DNA from: Lachnospiraceae bacterium
Lineage (GTDB): Bacteria; Bacillota; Clostridia; Lachnospirales; Lachnospiraceae
Assembly (NCBI GenBank): GCA_017558145.1
Contig: JAFYWF010000063.1
Span: forward strand, 1-64,000
Direction: 5' to 3'
DNA: 64,000 nt
The position numbers and the translations under genes were made by a program. Positions 16,636-27,469 of the stretch are shown in pieces; position 1 is the first letter of the stretch; every line of letters begins with the position of its first letter. Under the pieces are notes generated by a model that was not told the origin of the DNA, did not search any database, and was given only the letters and a program-made list of their open reading frames with translations.

Positions 16636-18687
16636 ATGACAGAACAGGTTGGAAAAATTACCTTAGATTATACTTATTATCCAGGCGAAGATTTTTATTG
16701 TGATGGTGTAGTAGAACAGGAAATCTTGGAAATTGCAAAGAAATATTCTCCTTTGGAATTTCCAAAGATTATTGAAGAAAGAAAATCATGGCCGGTTCTT
16801 TACCATTTATCAGAACTTCGAGAAAATATTGTAGATTGGCTTCCCATGGACAAGTCCATGAAGGTTTTGGAAGTAGGTAGTGGATGTGGTGCTATTACAG
16901 GAGCTTTGGCGAGAAAAGCTGGAGAAGTAACTTGTATTGATTTATCCAAACAGAGAAGTATGATTAATGCTTATCGTCATGCGGATTGCGATAACGTTAC
17001 CATAAAAGTAGGTAATTTTCAGGACATTGAACCACACCTTCCTTGTGATTATGATTATGTTTGTCTGATTGGCGTTTTCGAATATGGACAAAGTTATATC
17101 GGTGGTGAAACTCCCTTTGAAGATTTTTATAAAATAATTAAAAAGCATGTAAAACAGGGTGGCAAATTAGTGATTGCCATTGAAAATAAATTTGGTCTTA
17201 AATATTGGGCCGGATGTAGAGAGGATCATTTGGGAACTTTCTTCTCTAGTATTGAAGATTATCCGGCAGGTGGTGGAGTACGTACCTTTTCCAGAAAAGG
17301 TTTAGAAGACATTTTCAAGAAGTGTGGAGAAAGTGACTATACTTTCTATTATCCATATCCGGATTATAAATTTATGACTACACTCTTTTCTGATAGACGA
17401 CTTCCAATGGTAGGAGAGTTGTCTGATAATATGCGTAATTTTGACCGTGATAGAATGGTTTTATTTGATGAAAAAAATGTATTTGATTCGCTCATTAAGG
17501 AAGAAATGTTTCCATTCTACTCTAATTCTTATATGGTTGTAATTGGGGATGAACCAGAGCTTACTTACTGCAGATATTCTAATGATCGAAATTTGCAAAC
17601 TTGTATTAAGACGGAGATTGTAGAAGTAAATGGTGTGAAAAAGGTGCGAAAACATGCCTGCAACGAATTTAGTGCGGATCATATTCGTCATATTTACAAA
17701 TCTTATCAGAACCTAAAAGAACGTTACAAAGGAAGCAAACTTTCTATCAATAAGTGTAAACTATTTGATCAGGAGTTACCTTATGTAGAATTGGAATATG
17801 TTCAAGGTGTTGCTTTGGCGGAAATGTTTGATGAGTTTTTGAAAAAAGATGATTTAGATGGTTTCCATGCTTTGTTTGAAGAATATGTAAAAAGAATTTC
17901 TTATGGCGAAGAAGTAAGAGTGGCCGATTACGATATGATTTTTGCTAATATCTTAGTAAATGAAAAAAAATGGACAGTTATCGACTATGAATGGACCGTG
18001 GAAGCTAGAGTAGACACTAAGGAAATTGCCTTCCGTAGTTTGTATTGTTACCTTTTGGAAAATGAATGGAGAAACAAATGCGATGTTTCCAGAGCTCTGG
18101 ATTTTCTTGGAATTAAACCGGAAGATATGCCGGATTACCAGGGAAAAGAAATTAATTTCCAAAAACAGGTTATGGGAAGACGTATGTCTATGTCTCAGAT
18201 TCGTGAATTGTTAAATCAAGGAACTTTTGCTCCGGTAAAATGGATGGGTAAAATTGAAGAAAGTGCCGGAAAGGACAGAGTTCAGATTTATGAAGATAAC
18301 GGCACAGGTTACAGTGAAGAAACCTCTTATTTTGTAGAAGATGCTTATGTAGGTGAGCATCATTTGGAAGTTTCCATAAAAGTAGCAGGTGATGTGAAGC
18401 ATTTAAGAATAGATCCTTCTATGGATTCTTGTGTATGCCGTATCAAAGAGTTAACCTTAAATGGGGAAGAAATTCCATACACAAATCGTAAAGCCATTAC
18501 TATCAATGGCCGTATGGCTGGAAGTAGTATGGTATTTGCAACTACAGATCCTAACATTAATCTTCACTTAGAAAATATGAATATGAAAGCAGAAAACGAA
18601 GTATTCCTTTCTATGGAAGTAAATCGCATGCCTACCTCTATTTGTGAAGATTTAGAAAATGAATTAAAGAAAAAAATTCGTTTTTAA
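16636..18687 (+). CDS. SAM methyltransferase fused to kinase-like domain (possible chain terminator)
   Basis: About 683 residues. A class I SAM methyltransferase spans roughly 60-260 (motif I VLEVGSGCGAITG at 76-88). A kinase-fold domain spans roughly 330-540, with a catalytic-loop-like DYDMIFANILV near 431-441 and metal-loop-like VIDYEWT near 447-453. A beta-rich C-terminal domain (about 560-683, LRIDPSMDS) resembles accessory domains of rhamnan-type glycosyltransferases. The combination and position beside a Wzm/Wzt pair recall WbdD, which caps E. coli O8/O9a chains by phosphorylation and methylation. The HxD histidine is not evident, so kinase activity is uncertain. ATG 16636 is the first suitable start. 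Confidence 0.75.
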   Translation: MTEQVGKITLDYTYYPGEDFYCDGVVEQEILEIAKKYSPLEFPKIIEERKSWPVLYHLSELRENIVDWLPMDKSMKVLEVGSGCGAITGALARKAGEVTCIDLSKQRSMINAYRHADCDNVTIKVGNFQDIEPHLPCDYDYVCLIGVFEYGQSYIGGETPFEDFYKIIKKHVKQGGKLVIAIENKFGLKYWAGCREDHLGTFFSSIEDYPAGGGVRTFSRKGLEDIFKKCGESDYTFYYPYPDYKFMTTLFSDRRLPMVGELSDNMRNFDRDRMVLFDEKNVFDSLIKEEMFPFYSNSYMVVIGDEPELTYCRYSNDRNLQTCIKTEIVEVNGVKKVRKHACNEFSADHIRHIYKSYQNLKERYKGSKLSINKCKLFDQELPYVELEYVQGVALAEMFDEFLKKDDLDGFHALFEEYVKRISYGEEVRVADYDMIFANILVNEKKWTVIDYEWTVEARVDTKEIAFRSLYCYLLENEWRNKCDVSRALDFLGIKPEDMPDYQGKEINFQKQVMGRRMSMSQIRELLNQGTFAPVKWMGKIEESAGKDRVQIYEDNGTGYSEETSYFVEDAYVGEHHLEVSIKVAGDVKHLRIDPSMDSCVCRIKELTLNGEEIPYTNRKAITINGRMAGSSMVFATTDPNINLHLENMNMKAENEVFLSMEVNRMPTSICEDLENELKKKIRF

Positions 18688-18766
18688 AAAAGGATATAAC
18701 TATGACTGATAATAGTAATGAAAAAGGTCAGTTAATGAAATACATCTAATTCCAAAAAGGAGATTT

Positions 18767-20968
18767 ATGTCGGTACTTAGTAAAGTAAAACAGAATATCA
18801 GAAATTATCTTACAACTAAATATGATGCACAGTATCTTCAGGAATTAGAAAGTCAATTTACCTCTTATGATGATTGGATTTGGGAACAGAACAATTCCAA
18901 GAAAGAAACAACAGAGGAACTTATTTTAGATTTAGGAAAAGAAGAGAAGGAAAAACAGCAGAAGAGAAGTTTAGCAACTAAGCTTTCTTATTCACAGTTA
19001 AGTATTCTAAAAAAAGAAGACTTTTTAAAAGAAACAGTGTTGGAACATGGTTTTGGTGATATGTCCGAGAAAGAAAATCTTTTGGAAAAAGGAACTATAA
19101 TCAACAGACTTTGGGAAGATAGAAAAATTGTTATCTTAGCTGAAGATGCGAATCGTATCACACCGGATGCAGTAGATAAAATAGTGCAGGTATTTTGCGA
19201 ACATCCGGAAGTGGAAGTTTTGTACACAGACGAGGATGAACTGAGTCATGAAGAAACGGTTCGTATGAATCCATGGTTTAAACCGGATTATTCTCCTGAT
19301 ACTTTACTTTCTTATTTTTATTTTGGAAGTTTGGTGGCTATGAGTCAGCAAGCTTTTGAGAGTGCCATAGGCAATGTATTTTCTAAAAAAGAAATAAGTA
19401 AGCTGTTAGAACAAAGAGAAATATCAACAGATTGCAAAAATAAGGATAATTTAAAAATTAATCATATTCAAAGCAGAAAAAATTTATATCTTCTGATATT
19501 AGAGGCGTGTTCTACTTTAAGAAGAGAGCAGGTATATCATCTGAAAAAAGTACTTTATTCTTCTCATAGCATTATCTATTGGGGATTTGAAAAAGAGTAC
19601 AACGAAATCAGAGAATATTACAATAATTTAAGAGAAAGGGAAGAAGCAAGGGGGGTTTCTATTATCATTCCTTCCAAAGATAATCCTTTTGTTTTAGATA
19701 GATGTTTGCAGTCCATAATAAAATGGACGTTAGATTTTCCTTACGAAATCATTGTTGTGGACAATGGAAGTAACGAGGAAAATAGAGAAAAACTGGAAAT
19801 GATGCAAAAAGCAAACGGTTTTACATATCTTTATGAAGCAATGGAATTTAATTTTTCTAAGATGTGTAACATTGGCGCAGCAAATGCAAAATATGAATTA
19901 TTGTTGTTTTTAAACGATGATTGTGAGGTACGAGGATCCAAATGGTTGTCACATATGGCATCTTTGGCAAGGGTAAAGACAACAGGTGCTGTGGGGGCAA
20001 AATTATATTATCCTGAAAGCAAACGTATTCAACACTGTGGAATTTACAATATTCATGTAGGTCCGGTTCATAAGTTACAGTTTAAAGAAGATATTAGACC
20101 ATATTATGATAGACGAAATTTAGATGTAAGAAATGTGCTTGCAGTAACTGCTGCATGTCTTATGGCGAGAAAGTCTATTTTTGAAAAAATAAATGGGTTT
20201 GATGTAAATCTACAAGTAGCATTTAATGATGTAGATTTTTGCTATAAATTATATGAAGCAGGATACAACAATGTAGTAGACAATACGATTCATCTTTGGC
20301 ACCATGAATCCTTAAGTCGTGGTAGTGATGAAAGTCCTGTAAAATTAAATCGTTTGATGCAGGAAAAGAAAAAGTTATATCAAAAACATACCAAGTTGTG
20401 GGAAGAGGATCCATATTATCATCCGGGATTTACAACGGATATTTTAGATACCAGTTATTCCTTTGATTATGAGTATCCACATCATATGCACCTTGCAGTA
20501 GAACATCCAACGTTATTACAAGCATTGCCAAAAGGAACTAGAGAAGATCAATGTGTGGCACCTATGGTGGAATATGCGGGCGATTTACAGGGATGGTTTT
20601 TGGAAGATGATTTGATTACCAAAATCGAAGGCATTATGCAAACTAAGAATGCTGCATATTTACAAGGAAATGTAGTAGTGTTGGGATCTGATAATGCTTG
20701 TTTTGATAAGAAGTTGGTGTTACGTCATGAAACTTCAGGTGATATATATGAGATTTCTCCAGAATGGTTTTATCGTCCTGATGTATTCACCAATTTACAG
20801 GATCAGATTAATGTAGCTTTAAGTGGTTTTGCATGTTTGTTAAACATGGAGGCTATGCCTATAGGCAGATATGAAGTAGGAATTTTGGTAACAGATATGA
20901 TATCGAAACAATCGTTACTTCGAGTAACCACTAGAAGTGTAGAAAGATGCCATAACGGGAAGAACTGA
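18767..20968 (+). CDS. Large GT2 glycosyltransferase
   Basis: A 733-residue cytoplasmic enzyme. The C-terminal half carries a full GT-A/GT2 domain from about residue 296 (GVSIIIPSKDNPFVLDRCL) with the DxD-like LFLNDDCEVR near 383 and the later NDVDFCYKLYEAGY and HHESLSRG acceptor motifs. The N-terminal half keeps fragments of another GT2 domain (VEVLYTDEDELSHEE, NPWFKPDYSPDTLLS) but lacks a clean nucleotide-binding start, so it looks degenerate. The last 120 residues form a beta-rich domain. RBS AAAAAGGAG fits. It most likely adds rhamnose or another sugar to the polymer; the linkage cannot be predicted. Confidence 0.88.
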   Translation: MSVLSKVKQNIRNYLTTKYDAQYLQELESQFTSYDDWIWEQNNSKKETTEELILDLGKEEKEKQQKRSLATKLSYSQLSILKKEDFLKETVLEHGFGDMSEKENLLEKGTIINRLWEDRKIVILAEDANRITPDAVDKIVQVFCEHPEVEVLYTDEDELSHEETVRMNPWFKPDYSPDTLLSYFYFGSLVAMSQQAFESAIGNVFSKKEISKLLEQREISTDCKNKDNLKINHIQSRKNLYLLILEACSTLRREQVYHLKKVLYSSHSIIYWGFEKEYNEIREYYNNLREREEARGVSIIIPSKDNPFVLDRCLQSIIKWTLDFPYEIIVVDNGSNEENREKLEMMQKANGFTYLYEAMEFNFSKMCNIGAANAKYELLLFLNDDCEVRGSKWLSHMASLARVKTTGAVGAKLYYPESKRIQHCGIYNIHVGPVHKLQFKEDIRPYYDRRNLDVRNVLAVTAACLMARKSIFEKINGFDVNLQVAFNDVDFCYKLYEAGYNNVVDNTIHLWHHESLSRGSDESPVKLNRLMQEKKKLYQKHTKLWEEDPYYHPGFTTDILDTSYSFDYEYPHHMHLAVEHPTLLQALPKGTREDQCVAPMVEYAGDLQGWFLEDDLITKIEGIMQTKNAAYLQGNVVVLGSDNACFDKKLVLRHETSGDIYEISPEWFYRPDVFTNLQDQINVALSGFACLLNMEAMPIGRYEVGILVTDMISKQSLLRVTTRSVERCHNGKN

Positions 20969-21034
20969 AGAATTTTTAAATAAGCTCTGAATAGTTATGA
21001 CAATCTTATAATAAGAAACGAAAGGAAGTCGGAT

Positions 21035-23014
21035 ATGACATTAATTCCGGAAGAAATAAATTATAAAGAAGCCTATGAAAAAGAACATTTAAAGAGTGCA
21101 CAACTTGCCAGTCGTGTGGCTGAGTTGGAAGAAAAGAATGATTTGTTAGAATTTAAATTAAACAGAATTAAAACAAATCCTCTTTGGGTGCATACTACAG
21201 GACTTCGTAAAGTAATGCATGCAGTATTACGACAGACCACCAGAGTAAAAAATTGTGGTGGTGTAAGAGGTGTGCTTGCAAAAGTAGATTACAAAAAAAG
21301 GGAAGCAGAAGCAAAAAAACAGTTTGGTACTGATAGCTTTCCAACAGCAGAAGAGAGAAAATTTCAAGAAGAATCTGTGTTTGAACGCATGGTAAAAATC
21401 AGTATTTTAGTGCCATTGTACAATACACCAAAAGATTTCTTAAATGAAATGATTCAGTCTGTAACAACACAGACTTATGGCAATTGGGAATTGTGTTTAG
21501 CAGATGGTTCAGATGCCGAACATTCCTTTGTAGGTGATATTTGTAAAGAGTATGCAGCAAAGGACCCTAGAATTGTATATCATAAATTGGAAAAGAACGA
21601 AGGTATCAGTGGTAATACTAACGCTTGTTTAAAATTAGCGACAGGCGAATATATTGCTCTTTTTGACCATGATGACATCTTACATCCAAGTGTACTTTAC
21701 GAATATGTTAAAGTAATCAATGAAAAGAATGCAGATTATATCTATTGTGATGAAACTACTTTTAAAGATGGTGACATCAATAAAATGTTAACTCTTCATT
21801 TTAAACCGGATTATGCACCGGATAACTTACGTGCGAATAATTATATTTGCCATTTTAGTTGTTTTAAGAGAACTTTATTAGATGGTACAGAGCTTTTTAG
21901 AACTAAGTTTGACGGTAGTCAGGATCATGATATGATTCTTCGTCTTACAGATATGGCAGAAAATGTAGTACATGTACCTAAGTTAATGTATTATTGGAGA
22001 AGTCATGCAGGTAGTGTTGCTAGTGGAATTGATGCCAAGTCTTATGCTATTGAAGCAGCTAGAGGTGCAGTAGCAGAGCATTTGAAAAATCACGGTTTTG
22101 AACATTTTAAGATTACCAGTACAAGAGCATTTGAAACTATTTTTAAAGTTTCTTATCAGATTGTAGGAAATCCAAAGATTAGTATTGTAATTGCCAATAA
22201 AGATCACGTGGAAGATTTGAGAAGATGTATTTCTTCTATTTTAGAAAAATCCACTCATGATAATTTTGAAATTGTAGTAGTAGAAAATAACTCTACAACA
22301 AAAGAAATTTTTGATTATTACAAAGAAATTCAGGAAAAAGACAGTCGTGTGAAAGTAGTAACTTACACAGGTGATTTCAATTATTCTGCAGTAAATAACT
22401 TGGGAGTAAAACATACAACAGGTGACTATATTTTACTCTTAAATAATGATACCGAAGTTATTACTGTAAACTGGATGGAAGAACTCTTAATGTACGCACA
22501 GCGTGAAGATGTTGGTGCTGTAGGTGCGAAATTATATTATGCAAATAAGACCATTCAGCATGCAGGTGTAGTTATTGGACTAGGTGCACATAGAACTGCA
22601 GGACATACGCACTATGGTCAATCTAGAGAGAATTTAGGTTACATGGGAAGACTTTGTTATTCTCAGAATGTAACTGCAGTAACAGGAGCATGTCTTTTAG
22701 TAAAGAAATCTCTTTATGAAGAAGTTGGTGGCTTGGACGAAAGCTTTGTAATCTCTTTAAACGATGTAGACTTCTGTTTGAAATTGAGAGAAAAAGGATA
22801 CTTAAATGTATTTACACCATTTGCAGAGTTATATCATTATGAATCTATTTCTAGAGGTTTAGATGATCAGGGAGAAAAAGCACAGCGTTACAACGAAGAA
22901 TCTGAAAGATTCCGTAACAAATGGAAAGCGCAGTTAGAAGCTGGAGATCCTTACTACAATCCAAACTTTTCTTTGGATAGAAGTGATTTCTCTTTAAAAA
23001 TTAAAAAGGCTTAA
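21035..23014 (+). CDS. Bifunctional glycosyltransferase with two GT2 domains
   Basis: A 659-residue protein with an N-terminal coiled-coil segment (about 20-45), a first GT2 domain from about residue 120 (ISILVPLYNTPKDFL, LFDHDDILHP at about 210) and a second from about 382 (ISIVIANKDHVEDLRR, LLLNNDTEV at about 468, then TGACLLVKKSLYEEVGG and NDVDFCLKLREKGY). Both DxD motifs look intact. Such tandem enzymes in rhamnan-type gene clusters build repeating disaccharides. It has an AAAGGAAG ribosome site and follows the previous transferase by 66 bases in the same operon. Confidence 0.92.
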   Translation: MTLIPEEINYKEAYEKEHLKSAQLASRVAELEEKNDLLEFKLNRIKTNPLWVHTTGLRKVMHAVLRQTTRVKNCGGVRGVLAKVDYKKREAEAKKQFGTDSFPTAEERKFQEESVFERMVKISILVPLYNTPKDFLNEMIQSVTTQTYGNWELCLADGSDAEHSFVGDICKEYAAKDPRIVYHKLEKNEGISGNTNACLKLATGEYIALFDHDDILHPSVLYEYVKVINEKNADYIYCDETTFKDGDINKMLTLHFKPDYAPDNLRANNYICHFSCFKRTLLDGTELFRTKFDGSQDHDMILRLTDMAENVVHVPKLMYYWRSHAGSVASGIDAKSYAIEAARGAVAEHLKNHGFEHFKITSTRAFETIFKVSYQIVGNPKISIVIANKDHVEDLRRCISSILEKSTHDNFEIVVVENNSTTKEIFDYYKEIQEKDSRVKVVTYTGDFNYSAVNNLGVKHTTGDYILLLNNDTEVITVNWMEELLMYAQREDVGAVGAKLYYANKTIQHAGVVIGLGAHRTAGHTHYGQSRENLGYMGRLCYSQNVTAVTGACLLVKKSLYEEVGGLDESFVISLNDVDFCLKLREKGYLNVFTPFAELYHYESISRGLDDQGEKAQRYNEESERFRNKWKAQLEAGDPYYNPNFSLDRSDFSLKIKKA

Positions 23015-23111
23015 TGAAATTACGTAAGAAAAGTTTTAAAGATTAACTAATATAGTTAGCAACAAGGATAATGTATTTGAAAATATATTCTAAGGAAAAG
23101 AAGTAAACAAG

Positions 23112-24446
23112 ATGGCAAAAAGTTTCAATATGACCAATTTGAAAAAAACATATTATTACTTGAAACGTAATGGCGTAATGCCAACAATAGGTGCCGCACT
23201 GGAAAGAGTGCAGGCGCCTTATTTTGCTGATTATAAATACGAAATGCCATCAGAGAAACTCTTAGAGCTACAAAAGAATACTGTATTTGAACAACCAATT
23301 CTTTTTAGCGTTGTTGTTCCAGCATATGAGACAAAGGAAGAATTTTTAAAGGTTGTAATAGATTCTCTTCTTCAGCAGACATATCCACACTTCGAACTTA
23401 TCATTGCAGATGCAAGTAGTTCTGATAAAGTAAAAGTACAATGCGAAAAATATGTGGACACTAGAATACGTTATGTAAAATTGCAGAAGAATGCAGGAAT
23501 CAGTGAAAATACGAATCAAGGAATTGCAGAAGCATCCGGAGACTATATTGGACTCTTGGACCATGATGATTATTTAACGCCAGATGCTTTATATGAAATG
23601 GTTACGGCTATAAAGAAAGGAAAAGAAAAAGGAAGAGATTACGGTTTCCTTTATTCTGATGAGGATAAATGTGATGAAACAGGAAAACATTTTTATGATC
23701 CTCATATAAAAACAGATTTTAATTTAGATTTGTTTTTAACCAATAACTATATATGTCATTTCTGTGTAATGAAAGCAGATTTGATGAAAAACTTGCAGTT
23801 TAGAAAAGAATATGATGGCGCACAGGATTATGATATATGCTTAAGAGTAGTAGCGAAACTTTGGGAAGTGAATCCAAAGGTGGAAGAATGTATCTGTCAT
23901 ATTCCTAAGGTGTTATATCACTGGAGATGTCATAACGATTCTACAGCAGCGAATCCACAGAGCAAACGTTATGCGTATGATGCAGGAAAGAGAGCATTGC
24001 AAGACTTTGTAGATAAAAAAGGCTGGGAGGCTACCGTAGAGGAAATGCCACATGTGGGATTTTATAAAGTGGTTTATAACGGTGGTGTATTAGCTCAGAG
24101 AGATGATGTGGCAGCCGTTGGTTATAAACGGATTCGAAATGGGAAAGTGATTTCCGGAATCTATGACAAAGATGGCAAACAATTATATGAAGGTTTGCCA
24201 TTCTGCTATAGTGGATACATTCATAGAGCAGTGTTGGCACAGAATGCGATTTATATGAATATGAATCATTGGAATTTGAATCCGAAATTGAAACAGGACG
24301 TAGAGAAGTTTTTGCAACAAATAGATTCTGACAAAGATGTGGCAGAAGATAAGAAGCAAAAAGAAGTATGTGATTATTTGATTGAAAAAGGATATCGATT
24401 GTTCTGGGATCCTTCTTCGAAATCAGAACTACACAAGAAGAAGTAG
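23112..24446 (+). CDS. GT2 glycosyltransferase
   Basis: A 444-residue transferase. The GT2 domain begins at about residue 63 (FSVVVPAYETKEEFL) with the metal-binding LLDHDDYLTPD at about 148-158, the YSDEDKCDE loop and the QDYDICLRVV acceptor motif. It closely resembles the first domain of the preceding bifunctional enzyme, suggesting duplication and a related donor. The C-terminal 130 residues are charged, without membrane helices. RBS AAGGAAAAG precedes the ATG. Confidence 0.9.
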   Translation: MAKSFNMTNLKKTYYYLKRNGVMPTIGAALERVQAPYFADYKYEMPSEKLLELQKNTVFEQPILFSVVVPAYETKEEFLKVVIDSLLQQTYPHFELIIADASSSDKVKVQCEKYVDTRIRYVKLQKNAGISENTNQGIAEASGDYIGLLDHDDYLTPDALYEMVTAIKKGKEKGRDYGFLYSDEDKCDETGKHFYDPHIKTDFNLDLFLTNNYICHFCVMKADLMKNLQFRKEYDGAQDYDICLRVVAKLWEVNPKVEECICHIPKVLYHWRCHNDSTAANPQSKRYAYDAGKRALQDFVDKKGWEATVEEMPHVGFYKVVYNGGVLAQRDDVAAVGYKRIRNGKVISGIYDKDGKQLYEGLPFCYSGYIHRAVLAQNAIYMNMNHWNLNPKLKQDVEKFLQQIDSDKDVAEDKKQKEVCDYLIEKGYRLFWDPSSKSELHKKK

Positions 24447-24528
24447 CAATCGTGACAAGAAGCATTGGTGAAATATTTTTTCTAAAAAATGATTTAAGAA
24501 TGTATAAACTTTTATAGGTAACAAATAG

Positions 24529-25497
24529 ATGAAAAGTACAGTGATTATCCCCAATTTCAATGGAATGAAGTATATAGAAAACTGCATGAAGGCTTTGGAA
24601 AAAGAAACATCCACCAAGTACCAGGTTTTGATTGTGGATAATGGCTCTACGGATGGCTCCAGACAGTGGATAGAAGCAAACTGCCCGGAGGTGGAGCTTA
24701 TTGCAATGGGAGAGAATACTGGCTTTTGTGGTGCGGTTAATGCAGGAATCAAAGCGGCACAAACACCTTATATTATTTTGTTAAATAACGATACAGAAGT
24801 AGAATATGGGTTTGTAAAGGCATTGGAAGATGCCTTAGAATCGGAAAAGAAAAGTTTTTCAGTCTCTGCTAAAATGGTAGATTTAAAAAATCCGGAAGTT
24901 TTGGATGGAACCGGGGATTTGTATTGTGCTCTTGGTTGGGCATTTGCATTAGGAAAAGGAAAAGAAGTAAAAGGCAACTACGAAAAGGCATCAGAAGTAT
25001 TTTCTGCTTGCGGTGGTGCTGTTATTTATAGAAAAGAAGTTTTGGATAAGATTGGGATTTTTGATGAGAATCACTTTGCTTATCTAGAAGATTGTGATCT
25101 TGGCTATCGAGCACAGATTTTTGGTTATCGTAATTATTACACACCTAATGCAGTGGTGAAACATGCAGGTAGTGGTGTTAGCGGATCTATGCACAATGAA
25201 TTTAAGGTAAATCTTTCTTCGAAAAACAGTGTTTATTTAATATATAAAAATATGCCACTTTTGCAGATTTTATTGAATCTCCCATTTTTAATTCCGGGAT
25301 TTTTAGTAAAATATCTTTTCTTTATGAAAAAAGGTTTGGGTGAAACCTATAGAAAAGGGGTTTGGAAAGGAATTCGTCTCTGTATGAGCGAAGGCGGCAA
25401 GCAAAAAAAAGTTTTATTTTTATGGAAAAACCTTCCTAATTATGTACGCATTCAATGGGAACTTTGGTGGAATATTTTACGTAGAATTACGGGCTAA
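24529..25497 (+). CDS. GT2 glycosyltransferase, WbbL/rhamnosyltransferase-like
   Basis: A 322-residue transferase that starts directly at its catalytic domain: STVIIPNFNGMKYIENCM at residues 3-20, VDNGSTDGS, ENTGFCGAVNAGI, LLNNDTEVE near 84-92, and the conserved EDCDLGYRAQIFGY. The C-terminus has a hydrophobic and amphipathic stretch (about 235-290) for membrane association. This WbbL-like group often adds a rhamnose to a lipid-linked primer, so it may begin or extend the chain. The ribosome site is weak (AGG 12 bases upstream). It is the last gene of the long transferase run. Confidence 0.9.
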   Translation: MKSTVIIPNFNGMKYIENCMKALEKETSTKYQVLIVDNGSTDGSRQWIEANCPEVELIAMGENTGFCGAVNAGIKAAQTPYIILLNNDTEVEYGFVKALEDALESEKKSFSVSAKMVDLKNPEVLDGTGDLYCALGWAFALGKGKEVKGNYEKASEVFSACGGAVIYRKEVLDKIGIFDENHFAYLEDCDLGYRAQIFGYRNYYTPNAVVKHAGSGVSGSMHNEFKVNLSSKNSVYLIYKNMPLLQILLNLPFLIPGFLVKYLFFMKKGLGETYRKGVWKGIRLCMSEGGKQKKVLFLWKNLPNYVRIQWELWWNILRRITG

Positions 25498-25627
25498 GTG
25501 ATTGTTTGCAAAGTGATTTGGATAAGTATTTTCATGTTTTTTAGTATATGAGAATATACTTGAACGTAAGACTAGGAAGTGCTAATATATAATTGTACTT
25601 AAAAAAGAACAATAAGGGGGATTTCTC

Positions 25628-27352
25628 ATGAAAAAGAAAAAAGGACTTGGGGTTCGTAGTTTTCGAACAGAATTATTGCTGATTTGTATTGTACCTTTAG
25701 TTGCGTTGGTAATCATTATTATTTCCGTTGCAGCATCCAGTATGAAGGAAGGGATGCAACAGCAGGCAATTCAGTCTTTGCAAGCATCTGCAACAGCTGT
25801 GAAAGCCTCCTATTCAAGTATGAATGATGGGGATTTTTATGTAGATAACAATGGTAACTTTATGAAAGGTGATTATAATATCACCAAGAATATGGAAGAT
25901 ATAGATGAATACAGCAGAGGTTTAGCTACAGATGTTACCATATTCTTTGGAGATACCCGTATGGCAACTTCTCTTTTAGATACCTCAGGAAATCGTATCA
26001 TCGGAACACAAGCCAATGAACAGGTGGCACAGACAGTATTACATAAAGGCGAAATATTTACATCCTATAGTACTACGATTAATAACCAAAATTATTATTG
26101 CTATTATCTCCCATTAGAAAATCCGGATGGAAGTATCGTTGGTATGGTTTTTGCAGGTCAGCCTAGTGAAGAAATTGATGCTTTTATTGTTTCCAAAACA
26201 TCTGCTGTAAGTGTTATTGCAGTAATATGTGCAGTTGTAATTTCCATTGCTGCTATTCTGATTGCCGGTAGGATTGTAAAAATTGTAATTGGAATTGAAA
26301 CTGTGTTGGATGATCTTGCGGAAGGAAATTTGGTTTCTAATATTGATGCCAAAATTTTAAAACGTAAAGACGAATTTGGTTCCAGTGCGAAAGCAATGGA
26401 TAAATTGCAAAAAGAATTGAGAAAAATTATCGGAAATATTCAGGTTTCAGCGGGAGAAGTGTTGAAAGATGGAAATAAATTAGAGTCCATTGCAGTTCAG
26501 ACCAATACCACAGCCGAGGAAGTGAGTTCTGCAGTAGAGGATATTTCTAAGGGAGCTCAGTCACAGGCAGAAGATACCGAGAATGCAACCATGCAAGTGG
26601 ATCAGATGGGTAAATTGATTCAGGCTATTGTTGAAAATGTGGAAAATTTAAATACTACTTCATTAGCTATGAAAAAAACAGGGGAAGCTTCTGCAAACAC
26701 TATGAGGGAACTGAGTGAATATAATGATAAAACAGCAGAGGCTATTTATAAAGTTTTCGAAAATGTTAAGGCAACGGATGATTCTGTAAAAGATATTTCA
26801 ACGGCGGTTGATTTGATTACTAATATTGCAAGTCAGACAAATCTTTTGTCTCTAAATGCATCCATTGAGGCCGCCAGAGCGGGAGAAGCAGGTAGAGGAT
26901 TTGCAGTGGTGGCAACCGAGATATCAAAACTTGCTGACGAATCGAATGAATCTGCTAAGAAAATTCAGGAGATTATTCAGGTATTGGCTAATGATTCCAA
27001 GAATTCCATGCGATTAATGGAAGAGGTGAAAGAAACTTTAGCACAACAGCAAGAAAAACTTGCAGCAACTAAGGATCAATTCGAAGATGTTATCCGAGAT
27101 ATTGAAATATCAAGGAAAGATACAAATATGATTAATGAGCAATCAAAAGAGTGTGACGATGCCAGACAGAATGTAGTAGGTATTATTGAAAATTTATCTG
27201 CAGTATCAGAGGAAAATGCTGCAGCTACGGAAGAAACAACAGCTTCTATGCAGGAATTGAATGCTACAATTAGTTTAGTGGCAGAATCTGCGGTAACATT
27301 AAAGGATTTAGCAGTTTCTTTAGATGAAGAAATTAAATTTTTTAAATTATAA
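25628..27352 (+). CDS. Methyl-accepting chemotaxis protein
   Basis: A 574-residue chemoreceptor: transmembrane helix 1 at about 15-37, an extracellular Cache-type sensor (about 40-195), helix 2 at about 197-220, a HAMP linker, then the long cytoplasmic coiled coil with the highly conserved tip [20 protein letters not shown] near residue 400-420 and a final [14 protein letters not shown] methylation-type segment. It would bind CheW/CheA. No che genes are adjacent, so its ligand is unknown; it sits alone inside the polysaccharide region, with its own AGGGGG ribosome site and terminator. Confidence 0.96.
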   Translation: MKKKKGLGVRSFRTELLLICIVPLVALVIIIISVAASSMKEGMQQQAIQSLQASATAVKASYSSMNDGDFYVDNNGNFMKGDYNITKNMEDIDEYSRGLATDVTIFFGDTRMATSLLDTSGNRIIGTQANEQVAQTVLHKGEIFTSYSTTINNQNYYCYYLPLENPDGSIVGMVFAGQPSEEIDAFIVSKTSAVSVIAVICAVVISIAAILIAGRIVKIVIGIETVLDDLAEGNLVSNIDAKILKRKDEFGSSAKAMDKLQKELRKIIGNIQVSAGEVLKDGNKLESIAVQTNTTAEEVSSAVEDISKGAQSQAEDTENATMQVDQMGKLIQAIVENVENLNTTSLAMKKTGEASANTMRELSEYNDKTAEAIYKVFENVKATDDSVKDISTAVDLITNIASQTNLLSLNASIEAARAGEAGRGFAVVATEISKLADESNESAKKIQEIIQVLANDSKNSMRLMEEVKETLAQQQEKLAATKDQFEDVIRDIEISRKDTNMINEQSKECDDARQNVVGIIENLSAVSEENAAATEETTASMQELNATISLVAESAVTLKDLAVSLDEEIKFFKL

Positions 27353-27364
27353 AGAGGATCAGAT

Positions 27365-27394
27365 AAAAAACCACAGTTTTTCTGTGGTTTTTTT
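27365..27394 (+). terminator. Intrinsic terminator after the chemoreceptor gene
   Basis: AAACCACAG pairs with CTGTGGTTT around a five-base loop, preceded by an A-run and followed by Ts. A textbook rho-independent terminator, possibly acting in both directions. Confidence 0.93.
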
Positions 27395-27469
27395 GTAAGT
27401 GAAAAATAGGTTGTTTTTTTTGTAATAATATTGTAAAATATTAGCTATGTATAGAATTGGGTGGCTAAT

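Noticed and set aside
24031-24762. Minus-strand open frame of 243 codons
   Set aside because: It spans the ends of two well-supported glycosyltransferase genes on the plus strand, has no ribosome site and no recognisable domain.
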